Positions 10,993 through 19,170 of a stretch of 34,194 nucleotides of DNA are shown here, one piece after another. The first letter of the stretch is position 1, and every line of letters starts with the position of its first letter. The stretch is from an uncultured Porphyromonadaceae bacterium (GTDB taxonomy: Bacteria > Bacteroidota > Bacteroidia > Bacteroidales > Muribaculaceae), in NCBI GenBank assembly GCA_947175295.1, contig CAMWMK010000031.1, forward strand, positions 1 through 34,194, given 5' to 3'. The notes below the pieces were generated by a model. The model was not told the origin of the DNA. It was given only the letters and a program-made list of their open reading frames with translations, and made no database searches. A program made the position numbers and the translations under genes.

Positions 10993-12849
10993 GTGGCTAA
11001 GGATTACACTTTAGAAAAAAGAAAATATGTGATCGGCGGTTTCATTTCCGTCATCGTGATAATATTCCTCATCCGCTTGTTCAATCTTCAGGTCAGCGAC
11101 GGCACCTACAAAGAGAATGCCGAGTCTAACGCATTCTTCAGGAAGGTGCTCTATCCTTCGCGCGGCCTGATCTACGACCGCAACGGACGCCTCGTAGTGC
11201 TCAACCAGCCGGAATACGACGTAATGCTCATCCCGAAAGACCTCGGCGGCCAATTCGACACCCTCGGCCTCTGCGAAGTGCTCAATATCTCGAAAGAGGA
11301 GCTGATGGAAAAATGGGCAGACATGAAGAATCCCCGCAAGAATCCGGGCTATTCGGCCTACACGCCCCAGAAACTGATGTCTCACCTCTCGCAGGAAGAC
11401 TACGGACGCCTTCAGGAAAAGCTTTATCTTTTCCCCGGCTTCTACGTGCAGAAGCGCAATGTGCGCGAGTATGCCACCCACTCCGCGGCCAACATACTCG
11501 GCAACATCCGCGAGGTCAACGCCAAAGACGTGGAAAACGACCGCTACTACCGCAGCGGCGACTACACCGGCGACCTCGGCGTAGAGAAGAGCTACGAGCC
11601 CTTCCTGCGCGGCGTGAAGGGCGTGGAGATCCTGATGAAGGACGCCCTGGGACGCATCAAAGGGAAATACGAGGATGGAGTCCACGACGTGATCCCGGTG
11701 GCCGGACGCGACCTGACGCTCGGCATCGACATGGACCTCCAGGAATACGGCGAACGCCTGATGCAGGGCAAGATCGGCGCCATTGTGGCCATCGAGCCCC
11801 AGACCGGCGAGATACTCTGCATGGTCTCATCCCCTACCTACGACCCTTCGCTGCTCGTAGGCTCAGGACGCGGAAAGAACTATGCGACGCTCGTAGCCGA
11901 CAAATACAAACCCCTCTACGACCGCGCCCTGCAGGGAGCATATCCTCCGGGCTCCACATTCAAGCCTACGCAGGGCCTCATATTCCTCCAGGAAGGCACC
12001 ATCACTCCCGCCACTTCATATCCGTGCTATCACGGCTACGTCAACGGTCTGCGCGTAGGCTGCCACTCCCATGGATCGCCCATCCCGCTCAAGCCGGCCA
12101 TCGCCACTTCCTGCAACGCCTATTTCTGCTGGGGATTCAAGAACTTCGTCGACAGGCGGGGGTCTACGCCCACCGCACAGTTTGAGAAGTGGAAAAACTA
12201 TATGGTGGAGATGGGCTACGGCTATCGCCTCGGAGTCGACCTCCCGTCAGAAAGCCGCGGATTCATACCAAATCCGGAATTCTACAGCAAGTCGTTTCGC
12301 GGACGAAACTGGAGCGCCAACTCCATCATCTCCGTATCCATAGGCCAGGGCGAAGTGCTCGCCACTCCCCTGCAGATCGCCAACCTCGCCGCCACCATCG
12401 CCAACCGCGGATGGTTTATCACCCCTCACGTGGTAAAGGAAGTATCCGACACCGTAATCGATGCCAAATACCGCGAGAAGCGTCGCCCCTCCATCAAGAA
12501 GGAATACTACGAGCAGATAGCCGAAGGCATGCGCATGGCAGTGACCGGAGGCACATGCCGCCTCGCCAACCTTCCGGGCCTCGAAGTATGCGGAAAGACA
12601 GGCACCGCACAGAACCCCCACGGCAAGGACCACTCAGCCTTCATGGGCTTCGCGCCGCTCAGCAACCCCAAGATAGCCGTGGCCGTATATGTGGAGAACG
12701 CCGGCTTCGGAGCCACTTACGGCGTGCCTATCGGAAGCCTGATCATTGAGAAATACCTCAACGGCTCCATCGCGCCCGAAAGGCAATATCTCGAAGAAAG
12801 AATGTTCAACTCTAATACGATCATTACAAGTGGAGTCAAAAAACATTGA
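10993..12849 (+). CDS. mrdA: Penicillin-binding protein 2 (elongation transpeptidase)
   Basis: Class B PBP that cross-links peptidoglycan during cell elongation together with RodA. The 618 residues comprise an N-terminal membrane anchor (about 12-30), a PBP dimerisation domain, and a transpeptidase domain with all three catalytic motifs: STFK (nucleophile Ser321), SCN (373-375) and KTG (535-537). The start is a GTG at 10993, since no ATG is available before an in-frame stop, and it gives the expected MAKDYTLEKRK-type cytoplasmic tail. Its end overlaps the rodA start, which suggests coupled synthesis of the PBP2-RodA pair. Confidence 0.97.
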   Translation: MAKDYTLEKRKYVIGGFISVIVIIFLIRLFNLQVSDGTYKENAESNAFFRKVLYPSRGLIYDRNGRLVVLNQPEYDVMLIPKDLGGQFDTLGLCEVLNISKEELMEKWADMKNPRKNPGYSAYTPQKLMSHLSQEDYGRLQEKLYLFPGFYVQKRNVREYATHSAANILGNIREVNAKDVENDRYYRSGDYTGDLGVEKSYEPFLRGVKGVEILMKDALGRIKGKYEDGVHDVIPVAGRDLTLGIDMDLQEYGERLMQGKIGAIVAIEPQTGEILCMVSSPTYDPSLLVGSGRGKNYATLVADKYKPLYDRALQGAYPPGSTFKPTQGLIFLQEGTITPATSYPCYHGYVNGLRVGCHSHGSPIPLKPAIATSCNAYFCWGFKNFVDRRGSTPTAQFEKWKNYMVEMGYGYRLGVDLPSESRGFIPNPEFYSKSFRGRNWSANSIISVSIGQGEVLATPLQIANLAATIANRGWFITPHVVKEVSDTVIDAKYREKRRPSIKKEYYEQIAEGMRMAVTGGTCRLANLPGLEVCGKTGTAQNPHGKDHSAFMGFAPLSNPKIAVAVYVENAGFGATYGVPIGSLIIEKYLNGSIAPERQYLEERMFNSNTIITSGVKKH

Positions 12850-14299
12850 TGCCAACACCTCGGTATTCCGATGGCTCGATTGGCCTACGATAATCCTTTA
12901 TCTGATCCTCGTCGTGGCGGGCGCCGTGAGCATCTACGCGGCAAGCTATGATTTCGACCGCGCGTCGATGTTCGACTTCAATGAGTTTTCAGGAAAGCAG
13001 TTTCTCTGGATAGGGCTTTCGCTCGTCATCGGATGCGCCATCCTCCTCTTCGACTACCGTATCTACGAGACCTACGCCTACCCCGTATATATCTGCGTGC
13101 TGCTCATAATGGTGGTCACCATCTTCGTGGCGCCCGACATCAAGGGCTCCCGCTCCTGGCTCGTGCTCGGCCCAGTAAGCATCCAGCCTGCGGAGTTCGG
13201 CAAATTCGCCACCGCGCTGGCGCTGGCCAAGCTCTTCAATTCCTACAATTTCGTGCTCAACCAGAAGATAAGCAATTATTGCAGGGCCTTCATCATCATC
13301 TTCATTCCGGTAGCCCTCATCCTCCTGCAGCATGAGACCGGGTCGGCCCTCGTCTATATCTCGCTCTTCTTCGTGCTCTACCGCGAGGGCATGAGCGGCC
13401 TGGTGCTATTCTCGGCCATATGCGCCATCACGTATTTCGTAGTGGCCGTGAAGTATGTCGAGCCCCTGCTTCTCGGGCTTCCGGTCGGGGAGTTCGTAGT
13501 CTTCTGCATGATCATCGCGGTCTTCTCCTGCATGCTCCTCTTCTATTGCAAAGACGCCATCATCTCTCGCAATGTCCTCATCGGCTTCCTGGGAAGCGGA
13601 CTCATCGTGACGGCCCTCTCACTCTCCGGCGTCAGCGTGCCGGGACTGTGGTATTTCATCGGCATCATCGTCGCAGCCCTCATCTATGTGTCCATCGCCA
13701 TGTATCGCCACCAGATAGAGCGCTATGTGGTGACGCTTATATTCGCCGCATCCTCCGTGGTGTTCCTTCTTTCGGTCAACTACGTATTCGGCAATGTACT
13801 CGAGCCCCATCAGCAGATGCGCATCAAGGTGGCGCTCGGCATCGTCGACGACATCCGTGGCTTCGGCTACAACGTCAACCAGTCGAAGATCGCCATCGGA
13901 TCGGGAGGCATGACAGGAAAGGGATTTCTCAACGGCACGCAGACCAAGCTCAAATACGTCCCCGAGCAGCATACCGACTTCATATTCTGCACCATCGGCG
14001 AGGAAGAGGGCTTCCTTGGCTCCAGTGCGGTATTGCTGGCGTTTCTTGCGCTGATACTGCGCATCATCCACATAGCGGAGCGGCAGCGCACTCCCTTCGG
14101 ACGCGTCTACGCCTACTGCGTGGTCTCCTACCTGATCTTCCATCTATGCATCAATATAGGAATGGTCATAGGCCTATGCCCCGTCATAGGCATCCCGCTC
14201 CCCTTCTTCTCCTATGGAGGATCGGCCCTATGGAGCTTCACGATACTCCTCTTCATCCTCCTCCGCATTGATGCTTCAAGAAAGGAAAGGCGCGACTGA
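12830..14299 (+). CDS. rodA: SEDS glycosyltransferase RodA
   Basis: Peptidoglycan polymerase of the elongasome, working with PBP2. It is a polytopic SEDS protein with many membrane segments, SIQPAEFGKFA in the first half and the diagnostic PEQHTDFIFCTIGEEEGFLG region in the large periplasmic loop, followed by GIPLPFFSYGG near the end. An ATG at 12746 would also be open but would add 28 polar residues and overlap mrdA by 104 bases. The GTG at 12830 gives a normal short N-terminus (about 489 aa) and a 20-base overlap, so it is preferred. The TGA stop lies inside the terminator stem. Confidence 0.94.
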   Translation: MESKNIDANTSVFRWLDWPTIILYLILVVAGAVSIYAASYDFDRASMFDFNEFSGKQFLWIGLSLVIGCAILLFDYRIYETYAYPVYICVLLIMVVTIFVAPDIKGSRSWLVLGPVSIQPAEFGKFATALALAKLFNSYNFVLNQKISNYCRAFIIIFIPVALILLQHETGSALVYISLFFVLYREGMSGLVLFSAICAITYFVVAVKYVEPLLLGLPVGEFVVFCMIIAVFSCMLLFYCKDAIISRNVLIGFLGSGLIVTALSLSGVSVPGLWYFIGIIVAALIYVSIAMYRHQIERYVVTLIFAASSVVFLLSVNYVFGNVLEPHQQMRIKVALGIVDDIRGFGYNVNQSKIAIGSGGMTGKGFLNGTQTKLKYVPEQHTDFIFCTIGEEEGFLGSSAVLLAFLALILRIIHIAERQRTPFGRVYAYCVVSYLIFHLCINIGMVIGLCPVIGIPLPFFSYGGSALWSFTILLFILLRIDASRKERRD

Positions 14300-14320
14300 T
14301 GCCAGTCACGCCTTTCTTTC
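14286..14320. terminator. Bidirectional terminator between rodA and the DoxX-like gene
   Basis: The arms AAAGGCG-c-GACTG and CAGTC-a-CGCCTTT pair around an ATGC loop, with T/C-rich flanks in both directions. It sits between convergent genes and contains the rodA stop codon. Confidence 0.8.
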
Positions 14321-14323
14321 CTT

Positions 14324-15772
14324 TCATGCCTTCCGGCCTGAGAACTTTCCTTTGAGCATCGAAATCAGCACCAGCGCTCCCAAGAGCGACATGAGCATCA
14401 GGCTTAGGTCGCAAAGCGCCTCTTCTCCCGTCATCCCTGTGCCTATGGGCGATGTCGTTATCTCCGACGATGTCTCCCGTTCGGGATCGTCGTCATCGTC
14501 GAGCTCCAGGGCGCTCAAGGCCGATTTCCATTTGATGCGTCCGCCTTCGAGGCTGACCAGAGCCGGATTGCCACGCGCCAGCTCCTTGATGGAGGTGTCT
14601 TCCGAAGTGTAGATGGGATATTGCCCCGACGAGAGGTCGCGCCACTGCCCGATGGCGTCAGGGCTCCCGGCCACTACCGCGAAAAACTCCGTATCGTTGT
14701 CTTTGGCCATGTCGTAGAGCCGGTTGATCTTCCAGCTGGTAGCCATCGAAAGGGAATTGATGTCGGGCACGAGAAGCATCAGCTGCCTGTCGTAGCCGCT
14801 CAGCGACTCAGTGACGTCGTCTATGCCGTCTTCACTCCATACGCGGAAGTCGGCCGTCACCTCTGCGGCTCCGGAGCCGGCGGCCCTGTCGCTTTCCACG
14901 AATCCCTTTTCCTGACGCCTTACGAATTTCCAGCCCTCGGCCTCGTCGGGAATGGGATCGTCTTCGCCTATCTCCTTCTCAACTCCGTCTTTCTCATAGA
15001 TGAAGGTATAGGCCGGTTCGAATTCCGGCTCCTCCTCTTCAGCAAAGAGCCGCGTGCCTACCCTGTAGGGGCGGAAGTCGACCGTAGGCTGCTGCCAATA
15101 GCCGATATATCCTACCGTAAAGATATACGCCGCCATACCCACCGTAGCTATCCACTGCGCTTCGGGAGCGATAAGGCATTTCGTCTTGGCATTGAACTTC
15201 AGCAGCCACACCACTGCCAGCGAGAGCAGACAGTTCTTGATGAATGTGGCCCAGTTGGAGATCACGAGGAAGTCGCCGAAGCAGCCGCAGTCGGCCACGG
15301 GATCGGCTATGGCGATCCATAGAGTAAGCGGCAGCATGACGAGCATGAAGACGGCAGCCATGATCGGCGCAGCCTTCCGGTAGCATCCGAGCAAAAGCGA
15401 GACGCCTGTAATGAACTCCGCTGAGAAAAGAAGAAACGCCAGGGCGAGCACCGCGTTACCCCATTCCTCTATCGGAAGATGCATAGCGGTCAGGTATTCC
15501 GCCGTCTTGTAGTATGTCCCCCAGGGATCGATTCCCTTTGAAAGCCCGGAGACTATGAAGACACTGCCTACGGCTATGCGCATCAGCCAGGTCAGCACAG
15601 TCAGCACCTTCGGATACTTGCTGAGCAGTGGATTGGCCTTTCGCAGGGCCCAGGAGCCGTCAAGCCAGTCGCCAAACCTATCAAACCTTCTCTCTATTCC
15701 CAGCGGCGTCTTTCTCGCCGCTCCCTCCTTCCCCTTGCCTTTCCAGGCTGTCTCCGGGTCTTTACTATGCAT
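14324..15772 (-). CDS. DoxX-like membrane protein with periplasmic domain (BT_3928-like)
   Basis: A 482-residue membrane protein. After a basic N-terminal region (1-60) comes a four-helix DoxX/MauE-like domain (about 62-190) with the Cys-containing DCGCFGD motif at 161-167, typical of DoxX/MauE-type redox partners. A further helix (about 205-225), a long extracytoplasmic region and a final membrane helix (about 450-475) follow. The region around 325-435 resembles a thioredoxin fold lacking a CXXC. This architecture matches the Bacteroidales family represented by B. thetaiotaomicron BT_3928. The start overlaps the end of the upstream DUF1599 gene by 8 bases, as in related genomes. The role is unknown; an electron-transfer or disulfide function is an inference. 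Confidence 0.75.
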   Translation of the reverse strand: MHSKDPETAWKGKGKEGAARKTPLGIERRFDRFGDWLDGSWALRKANPLLSKYPKVLTVLTWLMRIAVGSVFIVSGLSKGIDPWGTYYKTAEYLTAMHLPIEEWGNAVLALAFLLFSAEFITGVSLLLGCYRKAAPIMAAVFMLVMLPLTLWIAIADPVADCGCFGDFLVISNWATFIKNCLLSLAVVWLLKFNAKTKCLIAPEAQWIATVGMAAYIFTVGYIGYWQQPTVDFRPYRVGTRLFAEEEEPEFEPAYTFIYEKDGVEKEIGEDDPIPDEAEGWKFVRRQEKGFVESDRAAGSGAAEVTADFRVWSEDGIDDVTESLSGYDRQLMLLVPDINSLSMATSWKINRLYDMAKDNDTEFFAVVAGSPDAIGQWRDLSSGQYPIYTSEDTSIKELARGNPALVSLEGGRIKWKSALSALELDDDDDPERETSSEITTSPIGTGMTGEEALCDLSLMLMSLLGALVLISMLKGKFSGRKA

Positions 15773-16310
15773 TGTCGGGATCAGTCTTTATTAGGGCGAA
15801 GAGGGCGTAGTTGATCATGTCCATATAGTTGGCGTCGATTCCCTCGCTCACTATGGTCTTACCGTCGTGGCCCTCGATCTCCTTGGTGCGCATGAGTTTC
15901 TGAAGTATGATGTCGGTGAAGCTGCTCACCCTCATGTGTCTCCACGCCTCGTCGTAGTCATGGTTCTTGTTTTCCATAAGGCGCGTCGCCCCGTTGAGTT
16001 TTTCATCATAGAGGCGCATGCAGGTGTCGGCGTCAAGGTTCTCTCCCGGGCCGAGTTCAAGCTGGATGAGCGCCATCACGCAGTAGTTGACTATGCCGAT
16101 GAATTCCGGTCGTATCCCCTCGTCTACGAGGGCTACCCCTTTCTCCTCGATGCTCCGTATGCGCATCGCCTTGATCATGATCTGGTCCGTAAGGCTCATC
16201 GGGCGCATGATGCGCCATGAAGTACCGTAGTCCATCAGTTTCTTCTCGAAAAGGCTCCGGCATTCCGCCTTGGCCTGTGCGAATTCCTCCGCGGTATTAT
16301 GCTTTTTCAT
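15765..16310 (-). CDS. DUF1599 domain protein with two internal repeats
   Basis: A 181-residue soluble protein of the DUF1599 family, whose function is not established. Two halves of about 65 residues repeat the pattern Y-x-x-x-W-R-x-M-R-x-x-S-x-T-D-x-I (from about residues 28 and 115), each ending in an N-Y-x-x-x-A-L-I segment. It is the first gene of a two-gene minus-strand unit, coupled to the DoxX-like gene by an 8-base overlap. A TAAATTTG -7 element lies just upstream. Confidence 0.85.
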   Translation of the reverse strand: MKKHNTAEEFAQAKAECRSLFEKKLMDYGTSWRIMRPMSLTDQIMIKAMRIRSIEEKGVALVDEGIRPEFIGIVNYCVMALIQLELGPGENLDADTCMRLYDEKLNGATRLMENKNHDYDEAWRHMRVSSFTDIILQKLMRTKEIEGHDGKTIVSEGIDANYMDMINYALFALIKTDPDNA

Positions 16311-16332
16311 ATTCTGGTATCTGTTTATTCCA

Positions 16333-16340
16333 CAAATTTA
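16333..16340 (-). promoter_or_regulatory. Minus-strand -7 element for the DUF1599 gene
   Basis: Read on the minus strand this is TAAATTTG, matching TAnnTTTG, and it ends 23 bases before the DUF1599 ATG. No clear TTTG -33 partner was found. Confidence 0.45.
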
Positions 16341-16384
16341 GTAAAAAATGCGCAATCTAAGGGTATAACTCGGATTATTTTTAT

Positions 16385-16392
16385 TATTTTTG
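16385..16392 (+). promoter_or_regulatory. Plus-strand -7 element for agmatine deiminase
   Basis: TATTTTTG matches TAnnTTTG, 30 bases before the ATG at 16423. The -33 partner is not obvious. Its presence argues against a translation start at the TTG it contains (16390). Confidence 0.5.
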
Positions 16393-16422
16393 CACTATAA
16401 AAAAACTGAAAACAGATCCGAC

Positions 16423-17457
16423 ATGTCAGATATCAGATTCATACCCGAGTGGGAGCCCGTAGAATACGTGCTTCTCGCTCTTCCGAATAAAGACACCGAC
16501 TGGGACTACATACTCCCTGAGGCCATCGACCAATACCGCCGTCTCGTCAAGGCCATCACCGACGAAGACATAAAGGTGATCCTCCTTTGCTCCGACGTAG
16601 ATGAGGCCGTCGGGATAATGAAGGATTGCCGCCAGGATCTCATACGCTATATCCTGACCGACTACAACGACACATGGACCCGCGACTACGGCATGATATC
16701 CGTAGTGCGCGGCGAACGCCTGCGCGCCCTCGATTTCGGCTTCAATGCCTGGGGCCTGAAGTTTGCCGCCGACAAAGACAATCTCGTCAATCTACGGCTC
16801 AACGAGAAAGGAATCATCGCTCCCCTTGCCTACCGCAACGAACGCGACTTCGTGCTTGAAGGAGGTTCGGTGGAGTCTGACGGCCAGGGCACGGTGATGA
16901 CTACTTCCCGATGCCTCCAGAGCCCTAACCGCAACGGAGGGAAGACGAAGGCGGAGCTCAACCGCGAGCTTCTCGAGCGCCTCGGCGCCGACCATGTGCT
17001 CTGGCTCGACCACGGAGCGCTCGAAGGCGACGACACCGACTCACATATAGATACCCTCGCGCGCCTCGCGCCCGACGACACCATCGTCTTCACCGGCACG
17101 CGCAATTTCGACGACCCACAGTTTGAATCGCTGCTTGCGATGCGCGCCCAGCTCACACTCTTCCGCACGGCCGAAGGCAATCCCTACAATCTCGTGGAGC
17201 TGCCGCTGCCTGATCCGGTGCTTGACCCCGATGGCCAACGGCTTCCGGCCACATACGCCAACTATCTCGTGGCCAACGGAGTCATATTCATGCCCACTTA
17301 TGCGCAGCCCGACAAGGATGAACTCGCCATGCGCTCCATTCAAATCGCCTTCCCGGGCCATAAAGTGGTCGGAGTCGACTGCCGCACTCTCCTCCGCCAG
17401 CACGGCTCCCTGCACTGCGCTACGATGCAGATACCGGCCGGAATCATTAACCTCTAA
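16423..17457 (+). CDS. aguA: Agmatine deiminase (PAD-like superfamily)
   Basis: Converts agmatine to N-carbamoylputrescine plus ammonia in the arginine-to-putrescine route. The protein has 344 residues from the ATG at 16423. It shows the family features WTRDYGM, LEGGSVESDG, DTDSHIDT (catalytic His) and the nucleophile Cys332 in GSLHCATMQIPA near the C-terminus. An upstream TTG in frame (16390) overlaps the -7 promoter element and is rejected. The next gene encodes the following enzyme of the pathway, which favours agmatine over peptidyl-arginine as substrate. Confidence 0.92.
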   Translation: MSDIRFIPEWEPVEYVLLALPNKDTDWDYILPEAIDQYRRLVKAITDEDIKVILLCSDVDEAVGIMKDCRQDLIRYILTDYNDTWTRDYGMISVVRGERLRALDFGFNAWGLKFAADKDNLVNLRLNEKGIIAPLAYRNERDFVLEGGSVESDGQGTVMTTSRCLQSPNRNGGKTKAELNRELLERLGADHVLWLDHGALEGDDTDSHIDTLARLAPDDTIVFTGTRNFDDPQFESLLAMRAQLTLFRTAEGNPYNLVELPLPDPVLDPDGQRLPATYANYLVANGVIFMPTYAQPDKDELAMRSIQIAFPGHKVVGVDCRTLLRQHGSLHCATMQIPAGIINL

Positions 17458-17471
17458 ACCTACTCGATAAT

Positions 17472-18359
17472 ATGCAAGATACACTTAAAGTCGGAATCGT
17501 ACAGCATTCGTTTACGGAAGACGTAGCGAAAAACCGCTCGCGCAATCTGGCGGCGATACGTTCGCTCGCCGAAGAAGGGGCCCAGCTCGTAGTGCTCTCC
17601 GAGCTTCATGACTCCCTCTATTTCTGCCAGTGTGAAGATGTGGAGAATTTCCACTATGCCGAGCCGTATCCCGGCGAGTTCTTCGATGTCTACTCGGAGG
17701 CTGCCCGCGAAAACGGAGTGGTGCTCGTGGCGAGCGGTTTCGAACGCCGTGCTCCAGGCCTCTACCACAATACAGCCGTAGTGTTTGAATCAGACGGTTC
17801 CGTAGCGGGGACCTACCGCAAGATGCACATACCGGATGATCCCGGATTCTACGAGAAATTCTATTTCACCCCCGGCGACCTCGGATTCCACCCCATCGAC
17901 ACTTCCGTAGGACGCCTCGGCGTCCTTGTCTGCTGGGATCAGTGGTATCCCGAAGCCGCACGCCTCATGGCGCTCGACGGAGCCGACATGCTGATCTATC
18001 CTACCGCCATAGGATGGAATCCCGACGATCCGGAAGATGAGAAGCGCCGCCAGCGCGACGCGTGGATCACAGTGCAGCGCGGCCATGCTGTAGCCAACGG
18101 CATTCCGGTGGTAAGCGTCAACCGCGTAGGATTTGAAGAAGACCTCTCCGGAGCCACATCCGGCATCGATTTCTGGGGCTCCAGCTTCGTGGCCGGACCG
18201 CAGGGAGAATTCCTCTTCGAGGCTCCGGAAGACCGTTCGGTAGAGGAAGTGGTGGATATCGACCTGCACCGCTCCGAAAACGTGCGCCAATGGTGGCCAT
18301 TCCTCCGCGACCGCCGCATCGACCAGTATGGCGACCTCACAAAACGTTTCCTTAAATGA
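17472..18359 (+). CDS. aguB: N-carbamoylputrescine amidase
   Basis: Nitrilase-superfamily enzyme that hydrolyses N-carbamoylputrescine to putrescine, CO2 and ammonia. The 295 residues include the catalytic triad Glu44 (SELHD), Lys117 (YRKMHIPDDP) and Cys154 (VLVCWDQWYPE); the last motif and the HIPDDPGFYEKFYF segment are characteristic of this subfamily. It lies 14 bases after aguA and overlaps the hydrolase gene by 4 bases, so aguA and aguB form the core of a polyamine operon. Confidence 0.95.
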   Translation: MQDTLKVGIVQHSFTEDVAKNRSRNLAAIRSLAEEGAQLVVLSELHDSLYFCQCEDVENFHYAEPYPGEFFDVYSEAARENGVVLVASGFERRAPGLYHNTAVVFESDGSVAGTYRKMHIPDDPGFYEKFYFTPGDLGFHPIDTSVGRLGVLVCWDQWYPEAARLMALDGADMLIYPTAIGWNPDDPEDEKRRQRDAWITVQRGHAVANGIPVVSVNRVGFEEDLSGATSGIDFWGSSFVAGPQGEFLFEAPEDRSVEEVVDIDLHRSENVRQWWPFLRDRRIDQYGDLTKRFLK

Positions 18360-19132
18360 CCCTTATGGACAAGACCATAGAAATCGACGGCGTCAGCCTC
18401 CACTATCGCGATTCGGGCGAGGAAACGCTGAGGCCGGTCGTCATCATGCACGGCTGGGGATGCAATATGGATACGGTGGCCTCAATAGAGAATATCTTCA
18501 AGGGTAAGATGCGGGTGCTCAACGTCGACCTTCCGGGCCACGGCAGCAGTTCCGAGCCTCCTGACGTATGGGGCGTGGAGGAGTTTACGGCGATGATGGA
18601 GAAATTCATCTCCCGGCTCGGACTCGTGCGTCCATCACTCGTAGGCCATTCCTTCGGAGGCCGCATCAGTCTGCTTCTAAGCTCGCGTGGCGACGTAGAC
18701 AAAGTGCTTCTCGTAGACGCCGCCGGCATAAAACCGAAGCGTGGATTCAACTACTACCGCAAGGTCTATACCTTCAAGGCCATGAAGAATCTGCTTATGC
18801 TGGTGCTCGGCAAGAAGAAGGGAATGGAGGCAGTAGAGAAGATGAGGGCGAAAAAGGGCTCGGCCGATTACCGGAGCTCTTCCCCGCGCATGCGGGCCGT
18901 GATGAGCCGCTGCGTGAATGAAGACCTCAAGCATGTGATGCCCGCCATAAAGGCCCCCACCCTCCTCATCTGGGGAGAAGACGACACGGCCACTCCCCTC
19001 TCAGACGCCATCACGATGAAGCGGCTCATTCCGAATGCCGGCCTCGTATCCTTCCCCGGATGCGGCCACTACTCCTTCCTCGACAACCCCTTCGGCTTCC
19101 GCGCCGCCGTCGCCTCCTTCTTCAACATCTAA
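18356..19132 (+). CDS. Alpha/beta-fold hydrolase
   Basis: A 258-residue cytosolic hydrolase of the alpha/beta superfamily. The nucleophile elbow is GHSFGG (Ser99), the acid is Asp209 or Asp210 (WGEDDTATPL) and the catalytic His is His238 (GCGHYSFLDNP); HGWG near residue 32 supplies the oxyanion region. The first ATG overlaps the aguB stop (ATGA), and a second in-frame ATG at 18365 is an alternative. The substrate cannot be told from sequence. Its place between polyamine genes and a MurF-like ligase does not define a role. Confidence 0.85.
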   Translation: MTLMDKTIEIDGVSLHYRDSGEETLRPVVIMHGWGCNMDTVASIENIFKGKMRVLNVDLPGHGSSSEPPDVWGVEEFTAMMEKFISRLGLVRPSLVGHSFGGRISLLLSSRGDVDKVLLVDAAGIKPKRGFNYYRKVYTFKAMKNLLMLVLGKKKGMEAVEKMRAKKGSADYRSSSPRMRAVMSRCVNEDLKHVMPAIKAPTLLIWGEDDTATPLSDAITMKRLIPNAGLVSFPGCGHYSFLDNPFGFRAAVASFFNI

Positions 19133-19140
19133 CCCTCAAT

Positions 19141-19168
19141 CCCTTAACCCTTAACCCTTAACCCTTAA
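19141..19168 (+). repeat. Four tandem copies of CCCTTAA before the MurF-like gene
   Basis: Four perfect 7-base units, preceded by a degenerate unit (ccctcaat), end two bases before the GTG start codon. The repeat is non-coding (it contains TAA in the downstream frame) and occupies the ribosome-landing region, so copy-number slippage would alter spacing there. Confidence 0.95.
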
Positions 19169-19170
19169 AA

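Noticed and set aside
12746..12829. An ATG start extending RodA upstream into mrdA
   Set aside because: It would add 28 polar residues and overlap mrdA by about 100 bases; the GTG at 12830 gives a normal N-terminus.
16390..16422. TTG start extending agmatine deiminase by 11 residues
   Set aside because: The TTG is part of a good -7 promoter element, and the extra residues are not family-like; the ATG at 16423 gives the usual N-terminus.
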